64,000 nucleotides of DNA from Photobacterium leiognathi (GTDB lineage: Bacteria > Pseudomonadota > Gammaproteobacteria > Enterobacterales > Vibrionaceae), in contig NZ_CP131601.1 of assembly GCF_030685535.1 (NCBI RefSeq), positions 186,001-250,000 on the forward strand, in the 5' to 3' direction. Of the stretch, positions 56,387 to 64,000 are shown piece by piece. Position 1 is the first letter of the stretch; each line of letters begins with the position of its first letter. The notes below the pieces were generated by a model. The model made no database searches, was not told the DNA's origin, and saw only the letters and a list, made by a program, of their open reading frames with translations. Both the position numbers and the translations under genes were made by a program.

Positions 56387-57406
56387 TTAGCTTGCCACTT
56401 CATGAAGTATTATCGATTGTGGTTGCTTTACTTGTGATGTTTGTAGCTGCTTGGCAAACCACTGCGGCACTGTGTGTTCGAGCCAAAATTGCGGTTTAAA
56501 AAGAGTGCCTCCTACAAAGCCGACATGGCCCCCTTTTTCTAATAAGTCATACTCAATATTATTCGGTAATGTCTGCTTGGGGATAACAGCTTCTGTCATA
56601 AAGGGATCGTCTTTGGCATGGATGATCCTAAGTGGTGTGGTTATTTTCTCGAGCTGGTTGATCCCACTACAGCGTTGGTAGTAATCATCAGCATCAAGAA
56701 AACCGTGTAATGGTGCGGTGATAAGATTATCGAACTGCCATACGGTTTTGATCTCATCTAACGCTTGCTGTGATAAGGGCATGTTATCTGGGTGATGGTC
56801 GATACGCTTTGCCATCGTGCGTTTCATCGAGCTTAGCAAATACTGCTGATAAACTTTAGAAAAGCCTTGCTGAATACGCTCAGAGCAAGAAGCTAAGTCT
56901 AGTGGCGGAGAGATGGCTTGAGCCGCCACAAGCTCACTCTTATCGCCATAGTGAGCAAGATAGTTAACTAACACATTGCCGCCTAACGATACGCCTACAG
57001 CGACAAAAGGACGATAGGGAAATTGCTGACGTAACCAAGTAATGAAAAAGCGCGCATCTTCAATTTCACCTGAATGGTAGCCTCGTGGTTGCTTATTCAA
57101 CTCTTCACTACAGCCACGAAAATGCATCATCACTGCCAACCAGCCTTGCTGTTTCGCTGCATGTAATAAACCATTGGCGTAAGGACTGTGGAAACTGCCT
57201 TCTAAACCATGAAATAAAATCATCAAAGGCTCGGTGCTGTTGCTTGGCTCGGGTTGAGCTGTCCATGCGAGATCTAGAAAGTCGTCATCAGGTGTTGTGA
57301 TGCGTTGAGTGATCGGGGTAAATAAAGGCGCTCGACGGACAAACCGTGGTAATAGGGTTTGAATATGTGGGTTTTGAAGCCCAAATGCGGGAGTAAATGA
57401 AGACAT
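56387..57406 (-). CDS. yheT: Alpha/beta hydrolase YheT
   Basis: This 339-residue hydrolase has PHIQTLLPRFVRR near the N-terminus, the oxyanion segment LFHGLEGS, the nucleophile elbow VGVSLGGNVLVNYL and a C-terminal histidine in KGGHVGF. It belongs to the AB-hydrolase 4 group with unknown substrate. ATG 57406 is used because AAGGA is well spaced; ATG 57412 is too close to it. Confidence 0.9.
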   Translation of the reverse strand: MSSFTPAFGLQNPHIQTLLPRFVRRAPLFTPITQRITTPDDDFLDLAWTAQPEPSNSTEPLMILFHGLEGSFHSPYANGLLHAAKQQGWLAVMMHFRGCSEELNKQPRGYHSGEIEDARFFITWLRQQFPYRPFVAVGVSLGGNVLVNYLAHYGDKSELVAAQAISPPLDLASCSERIQQGFSKVYQQYLLSSMKRTMAKRIDHHPDNMPLSQQALDEIKTVWQFDNLITAPLHGFLDADDYYQRCSGINQLEKITTPLRIIHAKDDPFMTEAVIPKQTLPNNIEYDLLEKGGHVGFVGGTLFKPQFWLEHTVPQWFAKQLQTSQVKQPQSIILHEVAS

Positions 57407-57420
57407 AATCATCCTTTCTA

Positions 57421-58815
57421 TTACAACGGGAATGGACTTGTCATCGGTGGCTGTCGCAGTAAATCAGCCAAGATTTCAAGTCCAAATATCAGTGTTTGTT
57501 GACTTGTTGGTGAGCTTATCGCAAGCCGTACTGCGGGCATAATCGTACCACCCGGTGGAGTAAAGTGCTCTGCAGATTTTACGATGACATTATGTTGCTC
57601 TGCTGCGGTAATGAAATCTGTCAGTCGCCAATAGTCAGGCAGTTTAAGCCAAACATGAAAGCTGTGTTTTTGGGTGGTAATAGCAAACTCACCAAGATAG
57701 CTCTGAACAATATTTTGCCTTTGCTCTATTTCATTACGTATGGTGTCGAGCACCTGATCGGCTTGCCCCTGAGTAATTAATTCACACGCAATTGCCGATA
57801 GCAGAGGACTTATCATCAAGCTGTGATTATACAATGCTGCACTTAAGTGGGGTTGCCACTGTTTTGGCGCTTGGATATAACCCAAACGTAGCCCCTGTGC
57901 TAAACATTTCGACAAGCCACCAATGTGAATCACTTGCTCAGGTGCAAGGTTTATCAATGGCGGTGGTGACGACAGTGGGAGTAATCCATTGATGTCATCT
58001 TCTGCAATTAACAAGTCATGCTGTTTGCAAACGCTAATAACGGCTTCACGGCGAGAGAGTGGCATTGTAATTGAGGTTGGATTTTGCTGGGTGGGCGTTA
58101 AGTAAATTAAACGTGGTTGGTACAACTGACAAGCAGAAGCAAGTGCTCTAGGGCAAACACCGCTTTCATCCATTTCAACACCTTTAACGGTGATCCCATG
58201 TTGTTTAGCTAGAGTTAGAAAGCCCGGATAACAGACATGCTCGACTAAAACCGTATCGCCTGCGCGACAGAAAGTACTGAGTAACAGCTCTGCGGCATGT
58301 TGAGCACCTGAGGTGAAATACATTAGCTCTGGTGAGACTGCAATACCTTGTTGATTAAGCCACTGGCTAGCGATCTGACGGTGCTTCTCAATACCTTCAG
58401 GGGGCTGATATAGCATCATCTCATTGAGCTCGGCAGGGTTGGCGCTGATATTTGCCATCGCTTGGCTAAGCATGTCACTGCGATCAAACCGAGGTGGAAT
58501 GTTGTAGCCAAAGTTACACTCGTTCGGTGCAACCTCTTCAATTTGATAAACCCAACTATTGGATTGGCGGCTATCACAGACATAAGTTCCCGCACCAATT
58601 CTCGCTTCAACGAGGTGACGTCGCTCAGCTTCAGCATATGCTCGCGTTACTGTGCCAACCGTCACCTGCAATTGATCAGCGAGAGCACGATGAGTGGGTA
58701 ATTTACTGCCAGTACTGATCTCACCTTGTTCAATTGCTGCGGCAATGTTGTCAGCGATTTGGCGATAAAGTGGGGTTTTGATATCACTTGAAAGCGTCAT
58801 GTTTAAGATTGTCAT
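57421..58815 (-). CDS. MocR-family regulator (GntR helix-turn-helix plus aminotransferase domain)
   Basis: This 464-residue protein has an N-terminal GntR winged helix (TPLYRQIADNIAAAIEQGEI...LPTHRALADQLQVTVGTVTRAY) and a C-terminal class I aminotransferase domain. The PLP lysine is in HIGGLSKCLAQGLRLGY. MocR proteins sense PLP-linked amino compounds and often control a divergent gene. Here that gene encodes a LysE-type amino acid exporter, with two perfect palindromes in the gap. ATG 58815 fits the family; the AAGGA site is far (about 12 bases), so the start is uncertain. Confidence 0.9.
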   Translation of the reverse strand: MTILNMTLSSDIKTPLYRQIADNIAAAIEQGEISTGSKLPTHRALADQLQVTVGTVTRAYAEAERRHLVEARIGAGTYVCDSRQSNSWVYQIEEVAPNECNFGYNIPPRFDRSDMLSQAMANISANPAELNEMMLYQPPEGIEKHRQIASQWLNQQGIAVSPELMYFTSGAQHAAELLLSTFCRAGDTVLVEHVCYPGFLTLAKQHGITVKGVEMDESGVCPRALASACQLYQPRLIYLTPTQQNPTSITMPLSRREAVISVCKQHDLLIAEDDINGLLPLSSPPPLINLAPEQVIHIGGLSKCLAQGLRLGYIQAPKQWQPHLSAALYNHSLMISPLLSAIACELITQGQADQVLDTIRNEIEQRQNIVQSYLGEFAITTQKHSFHVWLKLPDYWRLTDFITAAEQHNVIVKSAEHFTPPGGTIMPAVRLAISSPTSQQTLIFGLEILADLLRQPPMTSPFPL

Positions 58816-58856
58816 GGTGACAATAAATCCTTTGATCTTAATAACTTCCCTTGTTA

Positions 58857-58882
58857 GGTTAAATTGTGCGCACAATTTAACC
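58857..58882. promoter_or_regulatory. Perfect 26-bp palindrome, likely MocR operator
   Basis: GGTTAAATTGTGC (58857-58869) is followed directly by its reverse complement GCACAATTTAACC (58870-58882). It lies 42 bases before the MocR gene start and 113 before lysE. Perfect 13-bp arms without spacer are very unlikely by chance. Confidence 0.75.
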
Positions 58883-58923
58883 GTATTTCCAGAAGATTTT
58901 CATCGTTGTCGCTAAATTCAAAT

Positions 58924-58941
58924 AATTGTATCGATACAATT
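58924..58941. promoter_or_regulatory. Perfect 18-bp palindrome, second likely MocR operator
   Basis: AATTGTATC (58924-58932) is followed directly by GATACAATT (58933-58941). It shares the AATTGT...ACAATT arms with the palindrome at 58857-58882, 41 bases away, suggesting two sites for one regulator in the divergent promoter. Confidence 0.75.
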
Positions 58942-58994
58942 TGGTGTGAGAGGGAGCTGGAGAATGTATAACTCTTATTGATAAAGGATACAGC

Positions 58995-59594
58995 GTGGAA
59001 GGAACAACTATTCTCTCTTTGATTTTATTTGCCGCACTGATGACTGGAACACCGGGGCCAAACAATATGATGGTCACGGCATCTGGGGCTAATTTTGGTT
59101 ATTGGCGTAGCGTGCCTCATATTACGGGGATCAGTGTAGGTATGGCGAGTATGATCAGTTTACTGGCCGCTGGGCTAGGGATCATTTTCGAACGTTATCC
59201 CATTGTTCACGATGTATTGAAAGTTGTTGGGTGTGCGTATTTGTTGTTTTTAGCGTGGAAAATCGCAACCTCTGGCGGCATGAGTAAAACAAAGCAACAA
59301 GTGAACGCTCAACCTATGAGTATATTCTCGGCGGCATTGTTTCAATACGTTAACCCTAAAGCATGGATGATGTCTGCAACGGCAGTAAGCACCTTCGCTG
59401 TTGGCGGAGAACATTATTGGTTATCGATAACAATGATTGTGACGGTATTTTTCGTGGTGGGGTTTGCTTGTGTATCACTATGGACAGCAACTGGGGTGGT
59501 GATACGATGTTGGTTAACATCAGAGAGACGAACGATAAGGTTTAATCAGGTGATGGGGGGATTAACCGCCGCTTGCGTCACTATGATTTGGTAG
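58995..59594 (+). CDS. LysE/RhtB-family amino acid exporter
   Basis: This 199-residue inner-membrane protein has about six hydrophobic segments and the family motif MTGTPGPNNMMV near the N-terminus, plus FLAWKIATSGG and NPKAWMM. It probably exports an amino acid. It starts with GTG at 58995 after AAGGA. The divergent MocR gene probably regulates it. Confidence 0.88.
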   Translation: MEGTTILSLILFAALMTGTPGPNNMMVTASGANFGYWRSVPHITGISVGMASMISLLAAGLGIIFERYPIVHDVLKVVGCAYLLFLAWKIATSGGMSKTKQQVNAQPMSIFSAALFQYVNPKAWMMSATAVSTFAVGGEHYWLSITMIVTVFFVVGFACVSLWTATGVVIRCWLTSERRTIRFNQVMGGLTAACVTMIW

Positions 59595-59633
59595 TGATGC
59601 TGATTTTAGCTTTTGTATTAATCGGCTAGAAAT

Positions 59634-59664
59634 AAAAAACGCCAACACATAGATCGTTGGCGTT
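59634..59664 (-). terminator. Terminator of yheS
   Basis: AACGCCAAC (59638-59646) pairs with GTTGGCGTT (59656-59664). The A6 run on the left gives the U tail on the minus strand, 18 bases past the yheS stop. Confidence 0.87.
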
Positions 59665-59681
59665 GATTATTTTGGTGAGAT

Positions 59682-61604
59682 TTACTCGGCGTTAAATTTG
59701 CCTTCCATCTCTTCCAACTGCTCTTGTAGCTCCATCCAAGCCACTTCTACTTCTTCAAGATCGGACTTAGCATCGCCTTGCAGTGTGAGTTGCTCGTTCA
59801 TACGTGCTTTGTTTTCTGCTTCGTAAATGCTGCTATCACTTAATGCTGCTTCTGCATCGGCAATAATGCTGTTGAGCTTATCCATTTGCTTTTCAAGCTT
59901 AGTGATCTCTTTACGAATAGGAGCCGTGAGCTTACGGAACTCTGCTTCTAAACGTTTTTGCTCTTTACGAGAGGCAGCGCTGTTGTCTTTGTTGGTTTCA
60001 GGCTTAGCTGCTTGTTGATCACGGCGCTCATTACGCTGCTGCTCCGTTAGCCACTTATGGTAGTCATTTAAATCACCATCAAATGGCACCACTTGGCGAT
60101 CGTGGACCAGATATAAATCATCAGTGGTTGCACGCAGTAGGTAACGGTCGTGGCTAACGATAACCATTGCCCCTTCATAAGATTGCAGCGCAAGGGTTAA
60201 TGCTTGGCGCATATCTAAATCAAGGTGGTTAGTTGGCTCATCGAGTAGCAAGAGGTTAGGGCGTTGCCACACAATCAGGGCTAACACTAAACGGGCTTTT
60301 TCACCGCCAGAGAACGGACCGACTTTCTCTAGTGCTTTATCACCGTTAAAGCCAAAGCTACCTAAGTAATCTCGCAGTTGTTGCTCTGTTGCTTGTGGCG
60401 CAATACGTGCCATGTGTTGTACTGGAGTATCATCAAGGTAGAGTGTTTCTAATTGGTGCTGGGCAAAGTAACCAATCTTCACCCCTTGCGAGTACGCCAT
60501 ATCGCCTGCTTTTGCTGGCAATTCACCAACTAGCATTTTGATCAGGGTCGATTTACCTGCACCGTTTCGACCGAGTAAACCAATACGGCTACCTGGTACG
60601 AGGTTTAGACGAATTTTCTCTAAGATCAGTAAATCGTCATAACCTGCCGCCACTTGATCCATCATTAAAATAGGATTGGGCAGGGCGCTTGGCTCACGAA
60701 ATTCAAAGCTAAATGGGTTATCAAACTGTGCTGGTAGCACTTTTTCCATACGCTCAAGGGCTTTAATACGGCTTTGTGCTTGGCGCGCTTTACTGGCTTT
60801 GTAACGGAAACGCTCAATGTATGACTGCATGTGCGCCATTTGCTTTTGTTGTTTCTGGAACATTGCTTGTTGCAAGATCAGTTTTTCTGAACGCTGCACT
60901 TCAAACGATGAGTAGTTACCTGTGTAACTATGCATGGTTTGGTTTTCGATATGGATAATACGATTAACCACAGGATCGAGGAAGTCACGGTCATGGGAGA
61001 TCAGCACGAGTGTGCCACGGTAGCTTTGGAGCCATTTTTCTAGCCACATTACCGCATCTAAATCTAAGTGGTTGGTTGGCTCATCGAGTAGCAATAGATC
61101 AGAGCGACATAATAGGGCTTGCGCCAAGTTTAAGCGCATACGCCAACCACCCGAAAACTGGGTGAGGTTCCAATGCATTTGATGTTGTGAGAAGCCTAAA
61201 CCGTCAAGTAATTCTGCAGCACGGGCATTAATGCTGTAACCGCCGATAGCATCGAGCTTGCCGTGAAGTTCTGCCACTAATGTACCGTTGTCTGCCGCTT
61301 CTGCTGCTTGTAGCTGGCGTTCAAGCTCACGGTATTCACGATCGCCATCAATCACATATTCAATGGCAGCACGCTCAAGCGCTGGGGTTTCCTGAGCCAC
61401 CCATGCCATCTCCCAGTTGCTTGGGAATTGGCAGTTACCTGCATCTAAGCTGAGTTCATTTTTCAGTAAAGCGAATAGGGTGGATTTACCACAACCATTT
61501 TTACCGACAAGACCGACTTTGTCGCCAGGGTGAATCGTTGAAGTGGCGTTTTCGAGTAAAACCTTACCGCCACGAAGAAGTTGCATATCTGAAAAGACAA
61601 TCAT
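59682..61604 (-). CDS. yheS: ABC-F family ATPase YheS
   Basis: This 640-residue soluble protein has two ABC ATPase domains: Walker A GKNGCGKST and GRNGAGKST, signatures FSGGWRMRL and FSGGEKARL, and LLLDEPTNHLD twice. The linker of the ABC-F type and a charged C-terminal coiled coil complete it. ABC-F proteins act on ribosomes. ATG 61604 is preferred over TTG 61607. It is divergent from kefGB, as in E. coli. Confidence 0.95.
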   Translation of the reverse strand: MIVFSDMQLLRGGKVLLENATSTIHPGDKVGLVGKNGCGKSTLFALLKNELSLDAGNCQFPSNWEMAWVAQETPALERAAIEYVIDGDREYRELERQLQAAEAADNGTLVAELHGKLDAIGGYSINARAAELLDGLGFSQHQMHWNLTQFSGGWRMRLNLAQALLCRSDLLLLDEPTNHLDLDAVMWLEKWLQSYRGTLVLISHDRDFLDPVVNRIIHIENQTMHSYTGNYSSFEVQRSEKLILQQAMFQKQQKQMAHMQSYIERFRYKASKARQAQSRIKALERMEKVLPAQFDNPFSFEFREPSALPNPILMMDQVAAGYDDLLILEKIRLNLVPGSRIGLLGRNGAGKSTLIKMLVGELPAKAGDMAYSQGVKIGYFAQHQLETLYLDDTPVQHMARIAPQATEQQLRDYLGSFGFNGDKALEKVGPFSGGEKARLVLALIVWQRPNLLLLDEPTNHLDLDMRQALTLALQSYEGAMVIVSHDRYLLRATTDDLYLVHDRQVVPFDGDLNDYHKWLTEQQRNERRDQQAAKPETNKDNSAASRKEQKRLEAEFRKLTAPIRKEITKLEKQMDKLNSIIADAEAALSDSSIYEAENKARMNEQLTLQGDAKSDLEEVEVAWMELQEQLEEMEGKFNAE

Positions 61605-61834
61605 CAATATTGCCGGGGTCGTGCCCGCTCCACAAAATAAACTGGACTTATGAGCGGAAGTCTAACTCAAACCGTACAGACTGGCTAACTTCTCTCACGC
61701 CGATGAATGGAAGTAATTGAAGAATAAATGCTAACTAAAAGATCATGTTTGTTAACAATTAGGTATGATGGAATAATATCGAGAGAAGTATTACTTGTTG
61801 AACATGATGAATGTTAACTATGTCAAAGGATGTT

Positions 61835-62422
61835 ATGACACGACAAAACTTACCTTCAGTTCTGATTATTTTTGCTCATCCAGATCCTGATGAGTCCATT
61901 GCTAATCGCACCATGTTGCAAGACATTGAGCTATTAGGGAACGTGACTGTGCATGATTTATATGCCACGTACCCAGATTTCTTTATTGATGTTGTTGCTG
62001 AGCATGAATTGATCGCCAGCCATGATGTGATTGTTTTCCAGCACCCAATTTATATGTATTCCTGCCCGTCACTATTAAAAGAGTGGTTTGATCGCGTTCT
62101 AAGTAAAGGCTTTGCTCATGGTGATGGTAATGAAACCGCTGGCAAATATTGGCGGACCGTTGTCACCACAGGTGGTGGCGCAGAGGCTTATAGCCCTGAT
62201 GGTTATAACCGTTATGGCATTGATACGATATTAAAGCCATTTGAGATATGTGCTGATCTCTGCCAAATGCATTGGTTGCCACCTTTAGTTTTACACTGGG
62301 CAAGAAAAGTTTCAGCAGAAGAGCTAAAACAACATGCTCGTGCGTATCAATCATGGTTAGCGAATCCTTTTTTTATTGAACCTCGATTAGATCGAAAGAA
62401 AGGAGGACATCATGACCAATGA
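61835..62422 (+). CDS. kefG: KefB ancillary quinone oxidoreductase KefG
   Basis: KefG is a flavodoxin-like protein that binds and activates the KefB antiporter. The 195 residues include [52 protein letters not shown] and [15 protein letters not shown] 61835 with AAGGA upstream aligns with E. coli KefG; upstream in-frame ATGs at 61811 and 61820 lack this support. It overlaps kefB by 11 bases. Confidence 0.93.
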   Translation: MTRQNLPSVLIIFAHPDPDESIANRTMLQDIELLGNVTVHDLYATYPDFFIDVVAEHELIASHDVIVFQHPIYMYSCPSLLKEWFDRVLSKGFAHGDGNETAGKYWRTVVTTGGGAEAYSPDGYNRYGIDTILKPFEICADLCQMHWLPPLVLHWARKVSAEELKQHARAYQSWLANPFFIEPRLDRKKGGHHDQ

Positions 62423-64000
62423 CTTTTTAGTGCTGAGTGTGGTCTTTCTTTCTGCAGCCATCATTGCTGTGCCGTTAGCGCAAAAACTCGGATTAGGCTC
62501 TGTTTTGGGGTATTTGATCGCAGGGATCATTATTGGTCCTTGGGGGCTAGCTTTAATTTCCGACGTTGATGCTATTTTGCATTTCTCCGAATTTGGTGTG
62601 GTGCTATTACTGTTTTTAATTGGTTTAGAGCTAAACCCCAAAAAGTTATGGCAGATGCGAAAGCCGATTCTCGGTTTAGGTGGCAGCCAAGTGTTGATCA
62701 CCAGCATTGTGATTGCAGGTATTGTCATGAGCTTTGCTGGATTATTGCCGACGATCACATGGCGAGATGCTGCTGTTATCGGTATGGGGTTAGCGTTATC
62801 TTCTACTGCGATTGCATTACGAGTAATCGAAGAGCAACAATTATCGGGTAGTGAAACTGGTCAATCAGGCTTTGCAGTGTTGCTATTTCAAGATATCGCT
62901 GTGATCCCAATGTTGGCGTTATTGCCAGCGCTCGCTGGTGGTGAAGGTGGCAGTTGGAATGATGCAGTATGGATGCTAGGTGGCATAGCATTGCTATTAG
63001 TCGGCGGGCATTTCTTACTGCGCCCACTATTTCGCTATGTGGTAATGAGTGGGGTACGTGAATTATTTAATGTTGCCGCTCTTTTGCTGGTGTTAGGTAT
63101 TGCACTGATCATGCAAGCGTTCGGGCTCTCAATGGCATTAGGGGCATTCTTAGCCGGGGTGTTATTGGCTGAGAGTGAATACCGCCACGAACTAGAAATA
63201 GCGATTGAGCCATTTAAAGGTCTATTACTGGGCTTGTTCTTTATTTCAGTTGGGATGGCCGTAAATCTTGGCTTGCTGTGGCAATATCCGTTACAGATCT
63301 TGGCTGCTGTATTAGCGTTAGTGGCAGTCAAAGGAGGCGTGTTATACCTACTGGCTCGTATTTTTGGTGTACGCGAAAAATCGCGTAGTCAAATGGCAGC
63401 GATATTAAGCCAGGGTGGTGAATTTGCGTTTGTATTGTTTACCGCCGCACGAACAGAAGGGCTATTAGATGGTCAACTGCTTGCTTTCTTGCTGGTGGTG
63501 GTGAGCCTTTCAATGATGACAACACCATTGGTGTTAACGCTACAAAACCGTTGGTATGTTCGTGGTTTCCAAGCTGATGTCGAGCCAGAGCCTGAAACTG
63601 ATGTGGTCGATCGTTCTCCTCAGGTCATTATCACTGGGTTCGGTCGTTTTGGTCAGGTGATCGGGCGATTACTGTTCTCTAATAAAATTAAAGTGACGAT
63701 TCTAGAACGTGACCCAAGCCAAATTCAGTTTCTACGTAAGTTTGGTTATAAAGTTTTTTATGGCGATGCGACACAACTTGATCTGTTACGCTCGGCAGGC
63801 GCAGATAAAGCAGAAGCTATTATTATATGTACCGATGCACCAATAGAAGTGATGGAAGTGGTCGCGCTGTGTCAGCAGCATTTCCCACACTTAAAAATCT
63901 TAGCAAGAGCGAGAAGCCGAGTAGAAGCACACCTGCTGCTTAGTCAAGGCGTTGAGTGTTTTTCCCGTGAAACTTTCGCTGGCGCTCTTGATTTAGGCCG
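62412..64000 (+). CDS. kefB: Glutathione-regulated K+/H+ antiporter KefB (cut by window edge)
   Basis: The first 529 residues are visible, with no stop up to base 64000; E. coli KefB has about 600. It starts [18 protein letters not shown] after a strong AGGAGG (62401-62406). The CPA2-type membrane domain (about 12 hydrophobic segments; [39 protein letters not shown]) is followed by the cytosolic Rossmann RCK domain with [15 protein letters not shown]. KefB releases K+ when glutathione adducts form, acidifying the cell against electrophiles. It is coupled to kefG. Confidence 0.94.
   Translation, partial: MTNDFLVLSVVFLSAAIIAVPLAQKLGLGSVLGYLIAGIIIGPWGLALISDVDAILHFSEFGVVLLLFLIGLELNPKKLWQMRKPILGLGGSQVLITSIVIAGIVMSFAGLLPTITWRDAAVIGMGLALSSTAIALRVIEEQQLSGSETGQSGFAVLLFQDIAVIPMLALLPALAGGEGGSWNDAVWMLGGIALLLVGGHFLLRPLFRYVVMSGVRELFNVAALLLVLGIALIMQAFGLSMALGAFLAGVLLAESEYRHELEIAIEPFKGLLLGLFFISVGMAVNLGLLWQYPLQILAAVLALVAVKGGVLYLLARIFGVREKSRSQMAAILSQGGEFAFVLFTAARTEGLLDGQLLAFLLVVVSLSMMTTPLVLTLQNRWYVRGFQADVEPEPETDVVDRSPQVIITGFGRFGQVIGRLLFSNKIKVTILERDPSQIQFLRKFGYKVFYGDATQLDLLRSAGADKAEAIIICTDAPIEVMEVVALCQQHFPHLKILARARSRVEAHLLLSQGVECFSRETFAGALDLG

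Noticed and set aside
1..64000. CRISPR arrays, tRNA/rRNA genes, insertion sequences, prophage or integron sites
   Set aside because: I looked on both strands and saw no direct-repeat arrays, transposase genes, terminal inverted repeats with target duplications, or recognisable tRNA cloverleafs.

Overview
The window is a gammaproteobacterial chromosome segment that fits the family Vibrionaceae, with Photobacterium a reasonable guess from protein character. The main pointers are an AphA-type quorum-sensing regulator next to ppc, a fused argH(A), a hybrid peroxiredoxin-glutaredoxin divergent from oxyR, the mrcA / pilMNOPQ / aroKB-damX-dam-rpe-gph-trpS order, and a Vibrio-like CRP. The base composition looks moderately AT-rich and even by eye. 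I see no insertion sequence, prophage, CRISPR array, rRNA or tRNA. This is core housekeeping DNA in conserved gene order.

Layout. (1) 1-13200: fpr (cut by the edge) with a cysteine-rich SufR-like regulator, glpX, glpK (no glpF beside it), zapB, rraA, menA, hslVU under a sigma-32 type promoter, ftsN, cytR, priA and rpmE. This is the enterobacterial rpmE-to-fpr block. (2) 13360-19517: a malic enzyme gene with a frameshift, metJ, metBL with four tandem met boxes, and aphA. (3) 19928-28249: ppc, then argC-argB-argG-argH(A), preceded by an apparent leader peptide ending in three Arg codons and by an ArgR-like box over a strong promoter. argE and argF, expected here in relatives, are absent. (4) 28357-31688: a redox group of lipoamide-dehydrogenase-like flavoprotein, peroxiredoxin-glutaredoxin and oxyR, with a near-perfect OxyR site between the last two. 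(5) 31758-46425: mrcA (split by an in-frame stop), pilMNOPQ, aroK, aroB, damX, dam, a DUF2970 gene, rpe, gph and trpS. (6) 46539-52108: pabA, argD/astC, astA, astD and a DUF1338 gene, mostly arginine and lysine type catabolism. (7) 52163-64000: a small orphan ORF, a lipoprotein, crp, yhfA, prkB, yheU, yheT, a MocR regulator divergent from a LysE exporter with two perfect palindromes between them, yheS, kefG and kefB (cut by the edge).

The most unusual feature is the number of lesions in genes that are normally intact. These are frameshifts in the malic enzyme gene and argG, in-frame stops in argC and mrcA, and replaced P-loop glycines in hslU (Gly to Cys) and aroK (Gly to Ser). Either the genome is decaying or mutator-like, or the sequence carries errors; read-level evidence would decide. 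The most interesting candidate system is the argC leader (about 22868-23187). It has a strong Shine-Dalgarno sequence, a 14-residue peptide ending Arg-Arg-Arg, and a perfect 10-bp inverted repeat spanning the peptide, which suggests translation-coupled control of arginine synthesis on top of ArgR.
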